A stretch of 64,000 nucleotides of DNA from Verrucomicrobiota bacterium (GTDB lineage: Bacteria > Verrucomicrobiota > Verrucomicrobiia > CAIQCK01): positions 186,001 to 250,000 of the forward strand of contig JAPLTX010000021.1 of assembly GCA_026397915.1 (NCBI GenBank), read 5' to 3'. Positions 63,397 through 64,000 of this stretch are shown one piece after another. The notes under the pieces are model-generated. The model did no database searches, was not told the DNA's origin, and saw only the letters and a list, made by a program, of their open reading frames with translations. The stretch's first letter is position 1; every line of letters begins with the position of its first letter. A program made the position numbers and the translations under genes.

Positions 63397-64000
63397 TTAC
63401 AACTTCGTCATCGCTGCGTGCCACCGCCGCAGGTTCTTCAAATCCGACGGCAGCTTCGTCGTGCCGGTGAAGAGATAGTTGCCGAGCACACCGTGGAGAT
63501 CGAAGTCCACGAAATACGGCCGCTCGCCGAGGAGGAACCGGTTGTAGTCGAGCATCCGGTCGTAGGGCGCGAGCGCATCGTGGAGTTGTTGCCGCCACCA
63601 CTTCAAGTGCGAGCGCCAGCTCTCGACACAGCCTTTGCCGAACTTCCGTTCCTTGTGGCGGATCGCCATCGTCCGCTCGTAGAGCGGCATCGTGGGAATC
63701 AGGTGCGTATCGCCGATGCGAAAAGCCGCGCCTTCAACGTCGTTCTCGATGTGTTGCGCGAGGAGCCGTTGGAGTCCTTCGAGCCGCGGCGGGAAACAAC
63801 CCAGCTTGAACTTTGCGTCAACGTAGCGCGCCACCTCTTGGCCGAAGTCGGTCTTATCCCAGATGGTTTTCCGGCCGTCCACGAGCACCGGCACTTGGTA
63901 GTAAGCGCCACGTGTGGCGACGACGACGACGCGGCGGTCGGCGTAGGTGATGTTGGTGGTGCGATACTTCGCCCCGGCCCAGTCGAGCATTCCGCGGATG
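63397..64000 (-). CDS. Glutathione S-transferase-like protein, 5' end outside window
   Basis: The frame is open to the window edge (codons before ATG 63990 read I-R-G), so the start lies beyond. The N-terminal thioredoxin-fold piece contains YYQVPVLVDGRKTIWDKTDF, where VP corresponds to the conserved cis-proline and TIWDKTDF to the ESxxI region. A helical C-terminal domain follows (SWRSHLKWWRQQLHDALAP; RPYFVDFDLHGVLGNYLF). Probable GST superfamily member involved in detoxification or as a chaperone-like enzyme. Substrate unknown. Confidence 0.75.
   Translation of the reverse strand, partial: IRGMLDWAGAKYRTTNITYADRRVVVVATRGAYYQVPVLVDGRKTIWDKTDFGQEVARYVDAKFKLGCFPPRLEGLQRLLAQHIENDVEGAAFRIGDTHLIPTMPLYERTMAIRHKERKFGKGCVESWRSHLKWWRQQLHDALAPYDRMLDYNRFLLGERPYFVDFDLHGVLGNYLFTGTTKLPSDLKNLRRWHAAMTKL

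Overview
This window looks like chromosomal DNA of a high-GC member of the Verrucomicrobiota (PVC group), most plausibly a Limisphaerales/Pedosphaera-like lineage. This is inferred from gene content: many Tat-exported or signal-peptide-bearing carbohydrate proteins and Gfo/Idh/MocA oxidoreductases, a pseudopilin ending in a 'YVDGHV' motif, a glycine-tailed RRM protein, a hydrazine-synthase-alpha-like cytochrome, TPR/WD40 giants and the coaD-yceD-rpmF-plsX-fabH cluster. I found no rRNA, tRNA, CRISPR array, phage or transposase.

Layout. 1-1.7 kb: end of a MacB-type ABC exporter. 1.7-6.9 kb: two exported carbohydrate-related proteins (a GH-like/HEAT/beta-helix fusion and a five-blade-propeller GH-like protein). 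7-8.3 kb: a CNT nucleoside transporter. 8.3-12 kb: an Mla/MCE lipid-transport operon (mlaE-mlaF-mlaD-TPR lipoprotein) whose ATPase has lost most catalytic motifs. 12.1-16.7 kb: a zinc alcohol dehydrogenase, a PMI-like cupin and an unusually long sigma-54 with two insertions. 16.8-24.9 kb: housekeeping genes, namely an OGG1-type DNA glycosylase, gamma carbonic anhydrase, Maf, HflX, the fatty-acid/phospholipid cluster and a LysM lipoprotein. 25-32.5 kb: a sugar isomerase-like TIM barrel, a Gfo/Idh/MocA oxidoreductase, a pseudopilin, a GH5 enzyme and a repeat-rich TPR protein. 32.8-37.4 kb: a 14-repeat WD40 membrane protein and uvrB. 37.5-43.9 kb: beta-helix, propeller and GH-like exported proteins and an MFS exporter. 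44-47.5 kb: glcDEF glycolate oxidase. 47.5-61.3 kb: an HzsA-like cytochrome followed by exported hydrolases, an oxidoreductase and two paralogous fucose-isomerase-like Tat proteins. 61.6-64 kb: an RRM protein, a hypothetical gene, a frameshifted archaemetzincin and the 3' part of a GST-like gene.

The most striking observation is in the second fucose-isomerase-like gene (59766 onward). Its TGA at 61131-61133 is followed in frame by 53 sense codons that continue the homology to its window paralog. In an ungapped alignment the TGA falls exactly on a cysteine (C466) of the paralog. Twenty bases after the TGA there is a 6-bp hairpin with a GGTC loop, the position and loop expected of a bacterial SECIS element. 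I read this as a candidate selenoprotein of a family I do not know to contain selenocysteine. The rival explanation is a recent nonsense mutation of a cysteine codon. Other noteworthy points are the motif-degenerate MlaF, a zinc-knuckle-like insertion inside the sigma-54 DNA-binding domain, palindromes that supply the TAG stop codons of uvrB and glcF, and a Cys/His-rich leader in front of a Tat signal.

As a whole, the accessory genes suggest uptake, export and periplasmic breakdown of complex glycans, with glycolate oxidation and lipid-trafficking genes interspersed. No single pathway can be closed from this window.
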